This document shows positions 44,740-56,315 of a stretch of DNA of 64,000 bases, piece by piece. The position numbers were made by a program, and so were the translations under genes. The notes under the pieces are model-generated. The model saw only the letters and a program-made list of their open reading frames with translations, had not been told where the DNA came from and ran no database searches. The number at the start of each line of letters is the position of its first letter. Position 1 is the first letter of the stretch. Origin of the DNA: Platanthera guangdongensis (lineage: Eukaryota > Streptophyta > Magnoliopsida > Asparagales > Orchidaceae); NCBI GenBank assembly GCA_039583875.1, contig CM077162.1, positions 65,097,259-65,161,258 on the forward strand. Direction: 5' to 3'.

Positions 44740-45540
44740 TGTTGATGCGCGAAAACGGCACCGCCTAGTTAACGAGTTGTTCGATCTCACAAGCTGGGTG
44801 ATAAGGTGAGAATTGTGGGGTTGATGAGAAGGAAAGGAGAAAGCTTCTGAGTGCTCGAGAGTGGAGCAAACGATTGTTCAAGGGTTGCGGGGATAGAGGA
44901 GAGGTTTGCTGAGAGCAGCCGGGAAGGCTGATGATTAGTGGAGAAGCTTGATGATCAACGGATAAGCTTGATGATCAGTGGAGAAGCTTGATGATCAACA
45001 GAGAAGGTTGATGATCAGCGGAGGAGCTTGATGATCAGCGGAGGAGGTTGATTAGGAGCTGTCGAGCAGGCAGTTAGTTTGACAGTTGTGCTAACAGGTT
45101 GATGCCGAGGGAGCTGAGCTGAGCTAAGAAAAGAGGAGGGTCGCTAGCAGCAGCAACAACAGACTTCGCCCGCCACGGCTTAAATGCCACTCTTGCGACG
45201 GGCTTTTCCTTTAATCAAGAAACAAGATTACAGCTTGCTAATGCACCTTTATATGAGAAAGCAACAAAGGGTACAAAGGGGGAAGCTGGTGGCTAAGGAA
45301 GAATTGACAGAGGCTAAGTAAAAGTGGCTGCAAAGCAGACTGCAGAACTTGATCAGCTTGCTGACAGCGACGGCAGACTGCGAAACTGAGTCCGCAGGTC
45401 TTGATCATCAACTGTGGAGGAATAGAAAACTGAGTCTGCAGGTCTTGATGATCAACTGTAGAGGACTGGAAAACTGAGTTCGCAGGCCTTGATGATCAAC
45501 TGTGGAGGACTGGAAAACTGAGTCCGCAGGTCTTGCTGGC
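44740..45540 (-). repeat. 3' LTR of Element F, left part
   Basis: Contains the 20-bp GCTTGATGATCAGCGGAG array (44930-45050, about six units) and a 50-bp array with GGAAAACTGAGTCCGCAGG and TTGATGATCAACTGTGGAG (45370-45535, about four units). Element G interrupts it at 45540. Confidence 0.88.
45536..45540. repeat. Target-site duplication of Element G, left (CTGGC)
   Basis: Perfect match to 52601-52605. Confidence 0.92.
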
Positions 45541-46800
45541 TGATAACTTCTCACAAAGAAGTTATCTAGCTCAATTTTTAGACTTAATATACGTTCTAAG
45601 TGCTTAAAACTAGTTTAAATGGATTATAAATAAAAGTAAATTCATAGTTATTTGATTTATGGCTAATCAGGTCTTTTTCCTATGTATTAGTGCAAGAAAT
45701 GCCGAAGAAATCTGCTTGGAGAGTCAAAATTTGCTCAAATATCATTTGCTGGAAAAACAGTCTTAACCTCTGAAAAAAAGGTTGCAACGTCTGGACGAAT
45801 TTCAAATTTCAAACTTCAAAAATTATGCCATTTGCAATTTTGGAAAGCGGAATCCTTTGGGGAAAGGGTTGGACGTTTTTTGTGGAGGATTATTCAGGAG
45901 TTATTCATTATTCATCATCTTGAGGAGAGAGGGAGTTCTTCATCTAGGGTTTTCAAAAATCTTCCATTCAAGGGGCGGCTGAAGAAAGGAAGACGACAGA
46001 TCTCCGGGTTGATCGAGCGAGGGACATAGAAAGGAGAATCCTACAACGTTTATTTGCCAATTTCATCATGTATTGTAAGATCTTTCCAAACGTTTTTTGT
46101 GTTTCCTACGTCTCAATGAACTAATTCTTTTTAATCTTGTATTGTGAGAGTATTATGACTTTTTTGATGATGTTCTTATAATTTTCCTTCATGATTGTTT
46201 GGTGAATATTCTTTATCGAATTTAAGATCTTTATTTTGAATCTTTTGGCCAAGGTTTTGTTTTTCTACTGCGATCCATAAATCGAGAGAGGAGTTGCACA
46301 AGTGTGTCTTAGATTCGGTATAACATTTGAAGGGAGAAAGAGATTTCCTCTTGATGTTAGCAACTTTGGTTTTCGATCTTTATGCAGTACTTGTTTCACC
46401 TAACGGAAAATAGAGACTAGGGATTTCCGATATCGAGAGATACAGATCTTCTACTCTAAAATCGTTGTAAGACGTTTTACCACACATACTCATGAAGTCA
46501 CCTTTTTAATTTAATCATGCCAGACATAGGAAATCATGATATAAGATTAGTTTTCCAATTGATAAAAAGTATTCCCTCAAGTAATTGTAGTTTATTTTTA
46601 ATTAAGCATTTTTATTTATAGTTTTCAATAATTATAACATCATCATGCTTAACTTACTTGGATTTAGAGAAAAGACATAACTAGTATTTGCAAGCACTAT
46701 ATCTAACACCTCTCCATGGGAACGATCTTTATTCACTCTTTATTACTTGAACCCGCACGTGCACTTGCGTGTAATACGCACACCTGTTTCAGGCATATCA
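45541..46800 (+). repeat. 5' LTR of Element G
   Basis: 1260 bp, pairing with 51343-52600 at a few percent difference. It contains TTATAAATAAAAG (about 45625) and the CGCACGTGCACTTGCGTGTA motif near its end. Frames at 45782-46029 are LTR sequence, repeated in the 3' LTR. Confidence 0.93.
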
Positions 46801-46806
46801 AGTTTT

Positions 46807-46819
46807 TGGCGCCGTTGCC
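46807..46819 (+). promoter_or_regulatory. Primer-binding site of Element G (tRNA-Asp type)
   Basis: TGGCGCCGTTGCCG (then AGAAGG) six bases after the LTR. The match is slightly shorter than in Element E. Confidence 0.85.
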
Positions 46820-47096
46820 GAGAAGGTGCAAATAATTTAGTGTTTCTTTCTTGCAATATTAGTAAATCCTGAGTATTTAGAGCTCAAGTTTCTAATTTAT
46901 TCTTATGTTTATTTGTAATGTTGTCTAGTGCATGTTTTTGTTTTAAAAATTTATTAAAATAATTTTATAGTTTAATTTGTTTTAATCTGTTTTTAAAAAT
47001 TATAAAGCAGATTATTCGTATCTGAAATAATTTTCATATGCAGTTTACTTTTTGCAAAGAAGAGTTAATTTCATTTTATTCACATCCGTTAGAAAG

Positions 47097-48362
47097 ATGA
47101 ATACGCATGTGAGATGTGAGTGGTGTGGTTCGTCTAGTCATACTAATGCATGTTATATGGAGAATATTGAGTATCATTCGTGGCTTGCAAAACATAGAGA
47201 ATATTTAGGTCCCCAATATTGTGCGGTAAATTATCATAATTTAATGTCGCCACGTCAAATAGTTTGTCGACCTTATGACTCGACTCCTTGGTTATCAAGT
47301 AGTAATGTTAGGGAGTGTGTATTTTGTCATAGTATGGACCAAGTTTTGAAGGATTGTGTCGCTTATAAAAGAGAGAGGGAGAAAAATTACGAATCAGGAA
47401 TCGAGACCATATCTACTGTTGCAGTACCACAATTTTTGTGTGGGACTATTGCAGATAAGCCCCTTATAATTGTGGGTCCGTATATTAATAATGATGCATC
47501 ACCTCCCCATCCACATTCATCACCTAGTTTTGATCCACCCGCAAAGGAACTAAAGAATACATATTCTAAATTAAACACTGATAGTGTTCCTCCATTTTCT
47601 TTGCAAAACTTTTCTACACTTATTTTTGTCGATCCCGTCAAAGATATTGCGCAGGGTGATGATCTAGAACCTAAGGCCGCGCCAAAGTGGAATGAAGATA
47701 TTGTTATCTCCGATGAGGGGAATGATTATTTGGAACACGATAACGCGCCAACATGAGATGAAGTTGATATCCTTTCTGAAGAGGAGGTTTGCACTTCTTT
47801 ATTGGAGGAGGAGGTCCAAATCACCACCGAGAATCTTGATTTCTCAGGTCCCCCTTGTTATGATGTTTACGATACTCACATCGATCAATTTATAGAACCT
47901 GTTGGGAGTGAAACCTGGATTACTCCTATGATTAGAAATCACTTATGTCTTTCTTCTATTTTATTTCCTAATCTTCTTTCATTATCTGAGCCCAAGCAAG
48001 TTGATGTGTTACAAATATTTCAGGAGGTTATTATGCACTTTCCTCAAGTTGATTAGATGAGTATCCCCTTATGTGAGGAGGTTGAGTCCTCCCACATAGT
48101 GGAAGCCCCTTTCATTCTTTTCCCTCCTTGCAACGTTCCTGTTGACGAATATACCTTATTGGGCAAGGATACATATTTTGGTGAGGTAAGTGAGGAGCAT
48201 TCCTCCTTCTTTTCTTACTTTTTGTTCCCTCTATCTATGATGAAGATGTATTAGTATTTAGGTAAAGGTGTGGTTGTTGTATCGTCGCATTGGTACCCGC
48301 TAACAATACAAATATTAGAACAGTTATCTGTTCATTTTTCTTTTCACCATTCAATAATTTAG
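47097..48362 (+). pseudogene. Zinc-knuckle, gag-like single ORF of Element G
   Basis: 421 codons in one frame from ATG 47097 (MNTHVRCEWCGSSSH). The knuckles are CEWCGSSSHTNAC (residues 7-19, last spacer one short) and CVFCHSMDQVLKDC (His changed to Gln, near 47322). An acidic region with DPPAKELKNTYSKLN and SLLEEEVQITTENLDFSGPP follows, then a tail with LLGKDTYFGEVSEEHSSF and LSVHFSFHHSII. Three in-frame stops are at 47754, 48054 and 48252; the first fits CGA to TGA. Homologous to the Element E ORF. No named domain beyond zinc knuckles. The frame upstream of 47097 is open but has no ATG in good context. Confidence 0.65.
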
Positions 48363-51342
48363 AATTTTAAAATTTCTGAATAAGTCGTGCTGGGGAGACA
48401 ATAAACCCATTAGTTATCTTTCATTTATTGCATATTATGTTTTAATTTTCCTGTCTGTTTTTGTAGTCCCATAGTAAATTAGGAGCTAGATGGGAGGCAA
48501 CCCATCATTTATTTTATATTTATGTATTTTAATAATAATCTAAAAAATAAGCAAAATTAATTTTTTTAATTGTTTTCTATTAGTTTTGATCGGAGGAAGC
48601 CCAATGTGAGGAGGATATTTTTTTTAAAAAATAAAGTTCGGTTGTTGCAACCTCAAAAAAAGAGATTGCAACCTTTAACTTGCTGTTTTTTCTCTTTACC
48701 GCACAGAGTTGACAGAAATTTGATTGTTGCAACCCAAAAAAGGGGGCTGCAACCTTATTTTTACTGTTTGTGTTTCTTTAGTGCACGATGCTGGTAGAAG
48801 TTTGGATATTACAACCTCAAAAAAGGAGGTTGCAACCTTTTTTGCTGATTTTTTTCTTTCCAATTTTTTTCTACTCCTTCCTGAAGAACTGCACCGTAAA
48901 GCTTTGGTAGGCCGGTTTAATTAAACTGGCGCGCGTAATTATATACTCAAACTATCTTTGCATGATATTAAACCTTCCAATTGCCGATTCAATTTTACTT
49001 TCTTCTCTTAATCATTCTTATTAGCGGTCTGGTTCAACCTCCTTGTCTAAATCCCGATCCTTTCCCAAATCGTGAGGGGTGGAGTGCTCTCGGCAAAAAT
49101 TAGAGAGAGCGTATTATCTCCTTTTCAGTTCTATTTTGTATTCGTTATACGTGTTATGAGTGGATTATCTGGTGATGATAGTTTTATCTTTTTGGACATT
49201 TTATTTTGTGGTTTGTTATATATGTTATAATCTGTCACGATGCTCGAGAACTTCTTAATTATTTCTTTTATCATGGTATTACACTGTGCGTTCATGGTTT
49301 CATCTCACGATTATCTTGCCCCATATGATTATTACTTTGAAATAAATTCTGATCTTCTATGGCTATTTAGTACATATAATAAATTGAAATTAATACGTCG
49401 GCTCATTGTTACGGTGAGCTTTTATGGCTTATTATATGATGATAGTTGGACATAATTTATTGAGGTGTATTATTTTTATTTTACTTTGTGATATGTTTTA
49501 ATGACATGTTGATGTTCTGTATGTTGGTTATTGCGAGACACTCTTATTTTGCATACCTTCAAACTAATCTAAAAAAATAAAATTATTTTTATAATACGCT
49601 TGTTGTGTTATGTTATGGTGTAGCATGATGTTATGAGTTGTGTTGTTTATTTAATGATTTCTACAATGACATAATCTTAATACTCTGGAGTATTATTAGG
49701 ATGAAAAAAATGAAAGTGTCATACCTTACATGATCCTGATATGTTTGTGTCACTTGTGATGATTTTTGGTGACACACGTAAAATTTGACAAAACTCCATT
49801 TCGTATTTTAACCTTCGTATATGTCCAAGATTTGAGCTTTACAGGATACAACACATGACTAGGATTGCTGATGGACATTCTATAATAGAGTAAATCCAGT
49901 ACATCATCGAGAAAGTAATAAATAACCATGCAGACACTCCAATCTTCAGGGAAGTATTTAAATTTCAAGGCTCATTTTGTCATTTTCTTTGTGTTGATTT
50001 GTAAAAAAATGATTTTTTAAATGAAATTTCTTGGGTATTGAAGTCACTTTGCTAGGGACTAGCAAAAGCAACAAGTATGGAGGTGGGGGTGGTATAACCC
50101 CCATTAATTGGGTGAGGAGTAAACTTTTGTAACAATAATGGATGATCCTACTTCTTAACATAATTAACGAATAAATTATTCAATTCTATTTGATGATTAG
50201 TGTTTATAGGATGATCATTTTTAACGGTTCATATTTTCGATTTGAAGTTAGTGAGATGGGTAAAGACTCTTTTAAGTATTTCTGTATCCAAATTATTCTT
50301 TAAAAGATTTTTCTTCCTAAAAATTGATCCTCACTGACTTCTAAAAGTAATGATGAAAGGGTTAGCATGAACCGAGTTGGAGATGTAAACCAAAGCATTG
50401 AGATGTCTGGTTGATTTGTAAGAACGATTAAGACTTACCTTTGATCGAATCGTGCCTCACTACCGATATTTGATCATCCACTAGCCTTTGAGCTTGAACT
50501 TTGAATTTTCACATACCATTTCCCTATATTTCTAATAGTTATTTCTTAGTAACTTCTTCAACAATGGGTGATTGTTAAAAAAAAGTATGAGTCGTAGTGA
50601 TATGTAGCCCTAGTGTGTGTACACCTACTTGGAACGATCCCTACTATGACTTTATAAAAAGTATTTAAAAAAAGAGAATATCTCATAGTGATATGCGGCC
50701 TAGGTATGTATATTCATACTTGGAATGATCCCAACTATAATTAACAAAAAATAATATAGTATAAAAAATATCATAGTGATATGTGGCCTAAGTGTGTGTA
50801 CACCTACTTGGAATGATCCCAACAATGGACTAAAATTATGATACTAAAAAAATGAACTCCATAGTTTGGAGAGTTACTAAGTATATCAACTCGGGAAATA
50901 CCTTTCACTATCATAATTTATTTCTAACCAAGCCAGAGCCATTACCACCGTCAGTCCTTATATTTTCTTATCAAATTATACTACTAACTCTAGTGGAGGT
51001 TAAGTCAAAGACTTGGCTTATTCTCATTCCTTCTTAGTTATTGAGAAAGTTTGATGAGAAAAATTTTGGGGAGTCAATGATTTTAAAGGATAACACACAC
51101 CATACTAGAAAGTTTAATTGAGCGTTATCTTTTATCAACCTAATGAATATTTGATTATTTTGAACCATTAATGTTTGACAAGTCCTCAATTGGTTAAATC
51201 TAAACTCTTGAGTGGACATTCTTTAATTTTGTTTGACAAGAATGATCATAAAAGTTTTATATTTTGATGACTATATTCTCACTCAATTCGATGATTGAAA
51301 TTGTCTTTGCTAGGGACTACCAAAGATTTAAGTGTGGAGGTG
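48363..51342 (+). other. 3' noncoding region of Element G
   Basis: Contains AATAAGTCGTGCTGG (48379-48393, shared with E), the hairpin-forming TGGGAGGCAACCCA (48489-48502), and three 85-90-bp repeats with self-complementary GGTTGCAACC (48640-48840). It also has three 85-105-bp repeats around CTACTTGGAATGATCCCAAC (50590-50830) and two copies of TGCTAGGGACTA next to purine tracts (50049, 51308). No real ORF. Confidence 0.7.
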
Positions 51343-52600
51343 TGATAAGTTCACACAAAGAAGTCATCTAGCTCAATTTTTAAACTTAATATACGTTCTA
51401 AGTGCTTAAAACGAGTTTAAATGGATTATAAATAAAAGTAAATTCATAGTTATTTGATTTGTGAAACCAGGTCTTTTTCATATGTATTAGCCCAAGAAAT
51501 GCTGAAAAATCTGATTGGAGAATCAAAATCTGCTCAAATATCATTTGCTGGAAAAAAGGTCGCAACCTCTGAAAAAAAAAGTTGCAAAGTCTGGACGAAT
51601 TTCAAATTTCAAAATTCAAAAATTGCACCATTTGCAATATTGGAAAGAGGTACCCTTTAGGGAAAGGGTTGGACATTTTTTATGGAGGATTATTCAAGAG
51701 TTATTCATTATTCATCATCTTGAGGAGAGAGGGAGTTCTTCATCTAGGGTTTTCAAAAATCCTCCGTTCAACGGGAGGCCGAAGCAAGGAAGACGACGAA
51801 TCTCAGGGTTGATCGATTGAGGGACGTCAAAAGGAGAATCATACAACGTTTATTTGTCAATTTCATCATGTATTGTAAGATCTCTCCAAACGCTTTGTGT
51901 GTTTCCTCCGTCGCCATGAACTAATTCTTTTTAATCTTGTATTATGAGAGTACTATGACTTTTTTGATGATGTTCTTATAATTTTCCTTCATGATTGTTT
52001 GGTGAATGTTCTTTATCGAATTTAAGATCTTTATTTTGAAGCTTTTGGCCAAGGTTTTGTTTTTCTACTGCGCTCCATAACTCGAGAGAGGAGTTGCACA
52101 AGTGTGTTTTAGATTCGGTATAGCATTTGAAGGGAGAAAGAGATTTCCTCTTGATGTTAGCAACTTTGGTTTTCGATCTTTATGTGGTACTTGTTTCACC
52201 TAAGGGGAAATAGAGACTAGGGATTTCCGATATCAAGAGATACATATCTTCTACTCTAAAATCATTGCAAGACGTTTCACCACACATACTCATGAAGTTA
52301 CCTTTTTAATTTCATCACGCTAGGCATAAGAAAACATATTATATTATTAGTTTTCCAATTGATAAAAAATATTCTCTCAAGTAATTGTAGTTTATTTTTA
52401 CTTAAGCATTTTTATTTATAGTTTTCAATAATTATAACATCATCATTCTTAACTTACTTGGATTTAGAGAAAATACATAACTAGTATTTACAAGCACTAA
52501 ATCTAACACCTCTTCGTGGGAATGATCTTTATTCACTCTTTATTACTTGAACCGGCACGTGCACTTGCATGTAATACGCACACCTGTTTTGGGCGTATCA
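51343..52600 (+). repeat. 3' LTR of Element G
   Basis: 1258 bp, starting TGATAAGTTCACAC and ending GGGCGTATCA, directly before the CTGGC duplication at 52601. Confidence 0.93.
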
Positions 52601-52605
52601 CTGGC
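52601..52605. repeat. Target-site duplication of Element G, right (CTGGC)
   Basis: Perfect partner of 45536-45540; beyond it the LTR of Element F resumes. Confidence 0.92.
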
Positions 52606-54031
52606 AGTGGATGTTTTCCTCCCACTCTCTCCTCATCCAAAATGAGAGGTATAAGGGGCTATTTATAGGCCCGGGAAGATCTTCTAGAAGAGGGGCCCAG
52701 GGACGTCATCATAGAGACTTGTGTGGACTCGGCGAGCAAGCTGCCCGGCTGGGCGAACTCGGCGAGCAGAGGAGGGCGACCTGAGGAGCAGGCCGCCCCT
52801 GGTGCAGGCAGAGGAGGCGGCCTAGGGAGCAGGCCGCCTCCTTAGGACTACTGAGGCACAGGGGGGGGGGGGGGGGGGCGTCCTGAGGAGCAGGCCAACC
52901 CTGATGTGGCGGCCTGGGGAGAAGGCCGCCTCCTTTGGGCTGCTAAGACACAGGGGGGCAGCCTGAGGAGCAGGCCGCCTCCTTTGGGCTGTTGAGGTAC
53001 AGTGCGGGTGGCCTGAGGAGAATGCCGCCCCTGAGGTGGCGGCCTGAGGAGCAGGCCGCCTCCTTTGGGCTGTTGAGGCAGCAGAGGGGGCAGCCTGAGG
53101 AGCAGGATGCCACTGAGGGTGGAGGCCGCCCCTGGTGGGCGGCCTGAGGCTGGAGGCCGCCCCTAGTAGGCCGCCTGAGGCTGGAGGCCGCCCCTGGTGG
53201 GCGGCCTGAGGCTGGAGGCCCACTGGTGGGCAGCCTAAGGTTGGGGGCCACCCCATGGTGGGTGTTCTGAGGTTGGAGGCCCCCTGGTGGGTAGCCTGCG
53301 GTTGGAGGCCGCCCCTAGTGGGCAGCCTGAGGCTAGAGGCCGCCCCTGGTGGGCAGCCTGAGGCTGGAGGCTGCACCTAGTGGGCGGCCTGACGCTGGAG
53401 GCTGCCCCTGGTGGGCAGTCTAAGGCTGGAGACTGCCCCTGGTAGGTGGCCTGAGGCTGGAGGCCGCCCTTGGTGGGCAGCTTGAGGCTGGAGGCCGCCC
53501 CTGGTGGGCGGCCTGAGGCTGGAGGCCCCCTGGTGGGCGGCCTAAGGTTGGAGGCCGCCCTTGGTGGGCAGCCTGAGGCTGGAGGCTGCCACTAGTGTGC
53601 GGCCTGAGGCTGGAGGCCCCCCAGTGGGCGGCCCGAGGTAGTAGGCCCCCCTATAGGGGAGATGAAATCCGTGTCTTCTAGCGAGCCAGAAATTGAGTCC
53701 GCCGAGCCCGCGACGGTTGAGTTGGTCTAGGGTTGACGCTGGCTGGGCGAATTGAAGGAATAGATCACACAGATCACCCCTTGTTGCTTTAGATTGCCTC
53801 GTGCAAGGAAAAATGTTGCGCGGTTAGCAGGCCTAACCGCGCAGCCCACGAGGGTGAGCTATGGGAACAGTCCGTCGTCCCGTAGGGCACGCAGTAGCTA
53901 TGCGACCTGGGCAGACAGAGAAATCTGTCAGCCTACACTTGGACCTATCGCGAACTCCAGGGAGAACCTGGAGCAGGCCGCGACTAGCGAGCTGGCTACC
54001 TTGGGAAGGATCGTCGATTTCTGGGTTAACA
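52606..54031 (-). repeat. 3' LTR of Element F, right part
   Basis: Continues 44740-45540. On the minus strand TATAAATAGCC (about 52662-52672) is a TATA box, equivalent to that in Element C. It carries a large GC minisatellite (52740-53660) absent from the LTRs of C. It ends GGTTAACA at 54031, next to the PPT-like GTGCGGGGATTA (minus strand, 54032-54043). Confidence 0.88.
52806..53660. repeat. GC-rich minisatellite in Element F LTR, about 31-bp unit
   Basis: About twenty units of GGCCTGAGGCTGGAGGCCGC and CCCTGGTGGGC at 53100-53640. They are preceded by longer 60-70-bp units with GAGCAGGCCGCCTCCTTTGG at 52806-53090. A run of 18 G is at 52861-52878. Pro/Ala-rich open frames on the minus strand are repeat artefacts. 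Confidence 0.85.
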
Positions 54032-54324
54032 TAATCCCCGCACTTTTTTAAGTTCCGAAGGAAACTTCGAAAAAGTTGGAGACCCATGAAAATCGTGATC
54101 CACCCCAAAGGAAAAGAAGGGGGCAAGGAGAGATAGAACATGATGTCTCTCCTTCGGAGTTTGCTAATGCCTGTCTTTTTCCTGCAAAGGAAAAGTTAGT
54201 GTAGGCATGTATGGAAGGTAAATCCTGCGTGTACCTGGGTTTGCCTTTGCAAAACGAAGAAGATGTGTCTTCTACCTGAGTTCTGAAAAATGAAGGTGAG
54301 AGGAAAACATAGAAACATAATAAC

Positions 54325-55020
54325 TTGTAAGTACCTGAAGGAGGCTTGCAAGCACTTGTTATTCTCTACAAAAGGAAGAGTAAGTAACATGCGTGAAGAG
54401 AAAAATAAGTTGCAAGTACCTGAAGGGGACTTGCAAGCGTTTGCTGGTTGCTGTAAAAGAGAAGTTAGCGGCAGATATAGAAGTAAAGTAAGCTGCAAGT
54501 ACCTGAAGGTAACTTGTAGGAATCTGCTAGTCTCTACAAAAAGGAGTTAGAAGCGGATGTAATATATCTAAGTAAGTTATAAGTACCTGTGAAGAAACTT
54601 GCAAGCATCTGCTGATCTCTGCAAGAAGAGAGTTAGAAGCAGCTGTGGTATATGAAAATAAGTTGCAAGTACCTGTAAAGAAACTTGCATGCATCTGCTG
54701 ATCTCTGCAAGAGAAGAGTTAGAAGTTGATGTGGTATATGAAAGTAAGTTGCAAGTACCTGTGAAAAAACTTGCAAGCATCTACTGATCTCTGCAAGAAA
54801 AGAGTTATAAGCAAATGTGGTATATGAAAATAAGTTGCAAGTACCTGTGAAGAAACTTACAAGCATCTGCTGATCTCTGCAAGAGGAGAGTTAGAAACAG
54901 ATATGATGAAAAGACTAAGCTGCAAGTACCTGGATAAGACTTGCAGGTGCCTACTAATCACTGCAAAGAGAAGAGTGAGTAGCAGACATAATATAATGAG
55001 CTAAGCTGCAAGTACCTGAG
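54325..55020. repeat. About 85-bp tandem array in Element F
   Basis: Eight to nine units of the same sequence as in Element C (TTGCAAGTACCTGTGAAGAA, GCATCTGCTGATCTCTGC). Confidence 0.87.
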
Positions 55021-56315
55021 CGGAACTTGTGAATGCTAACTGTTGATAAGATGGATATGATCATATAGCAGAGGAAATGTCTGAAGAACTCTGATGATAA
55101 TTGAATGAAGATCAAACCCGAATAGTTGTCTTCTTGCTATATTAGAGATGAAATCTTTAACATGAAGTCCAGATCAATAAGTCAAGTGTTGACTGTTGAT
55201 ATGATAGGATGGATATGACCACATTAGCAGAAAAAAAGCTTGACGCATTCTGTCAATCTTAACTAGATTCCAATAACAAGGCTTGATGATCAAGGAGAAT
55301 CATATTCCTTGATCAATGATTGATGTCATTAGCATTTGATGTCATCTGATAAAGCTTAAGCAAGCAACACATATAAGATGAAAGTAAGTGAAATGACTGT
55401 CGCAAATCCTTTTGGTAGGTAGGATTTAACCTATTCACCTGTGAAAGAGGTAGTTGGTAAAAAAAAGGTCTATACTCGGAGATGACTAAGAAACACTGGA
55501 TGCTGCCACAGGAGATCACCAGTGGGCCGTATGCATCGCTTGCCTGAGAAAGGTCATCACTATAGTCCTACTCAAAGCAGGCTGGCCGCGCATCCTTTAG
55601 AAGGGCACAAAAGCGAAAAACATGAGAAATCCTGTGAAGGATCGCTAGATACACTTCTCTAATGCCTCAGGGTTACAACATCACTAATCAATGAGACTAG
55701 TTGCGCCAAGTGGCCTAAAGCATTGCTTGTCTGTGGAAAGATTAGTGGATTTGTGGGCCCTGCGAAAGCACGGATTGAGAGTAGCATAGAGTGTTCGGCC
55801 ATCACAATTGTGAGATGATCGAAGAGACAAGGATACGCTTGATCGCCATTGCTTGTCAAGCAAAGATCATCGTAACTGTAATGTATCCTTAACGAAGCAC
55901 AACAGAGCTAACACATGGGCCTTCCTGACGCACACTTTGTGTCAGATACTGGCTTAGGATCCAAAGTTCCGTATTACTCCACATGAGAGTTGGATAGCCC
56001 CCACTACACATATGCGAAAACTCCCCGCGATATGTGGTCATTATGGCCTTATGTCGGAATCCAATCTCGAGGGAGCCTATAGCAAGACTCGGCGATATCT
56101 CAGTGGTTCAGTGATCTCTTTGGAAAAGAGGAGATAGAGGAAGAAGCATTCAAAAATGGAAATGTGTCAGTACAAGATCCCTGAAGTAAATTTTATTGAA
56201 ATGCAAGAAGGTACAATTAGAAGTGTTTCGAGATGAAAATGTTCAAAGAGTAAGAGTGGAGATAACCCGTCACGGTTGTGAAAAAACTTGAAGAACTGTG
56301 AAGTCCTTTGTCGGC
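55021..56315 (-). other. 3' noncoding region of Element F
   Basis: Collinear with 20000-21184 of Element C. No ORF or known motif. Confidence 0.65.

Larger units (their letters stand above)
45541..52600 (+). mobile_element. Element G: non-autonomous Athila-like Gypsy element
   Basis: Complete 7.06-kb element with perfect CTGGC duplications. LTRs 45541-46800 and 51343-52600, PBS tRNA-Asp type at 46807, a single zinc-knuckle ORF (47097-48362), 3 kb of noncoding DNA and a PPT (AGTGTGGAGGTG, 51331-51342). It lacks polymerase. LTR ends are TGATAA..ATATCA/GTATCA. It is inserted in the 3' LTR of Element F. Confidence 0.92.

Noticed and set aside
52822..53376. 184-codon Pro/Ala/Gly-rich frame (minus)
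   Set aside because: A translation of the 31-bp minisatellite within an LTR; repeats only echo the DNA unit.
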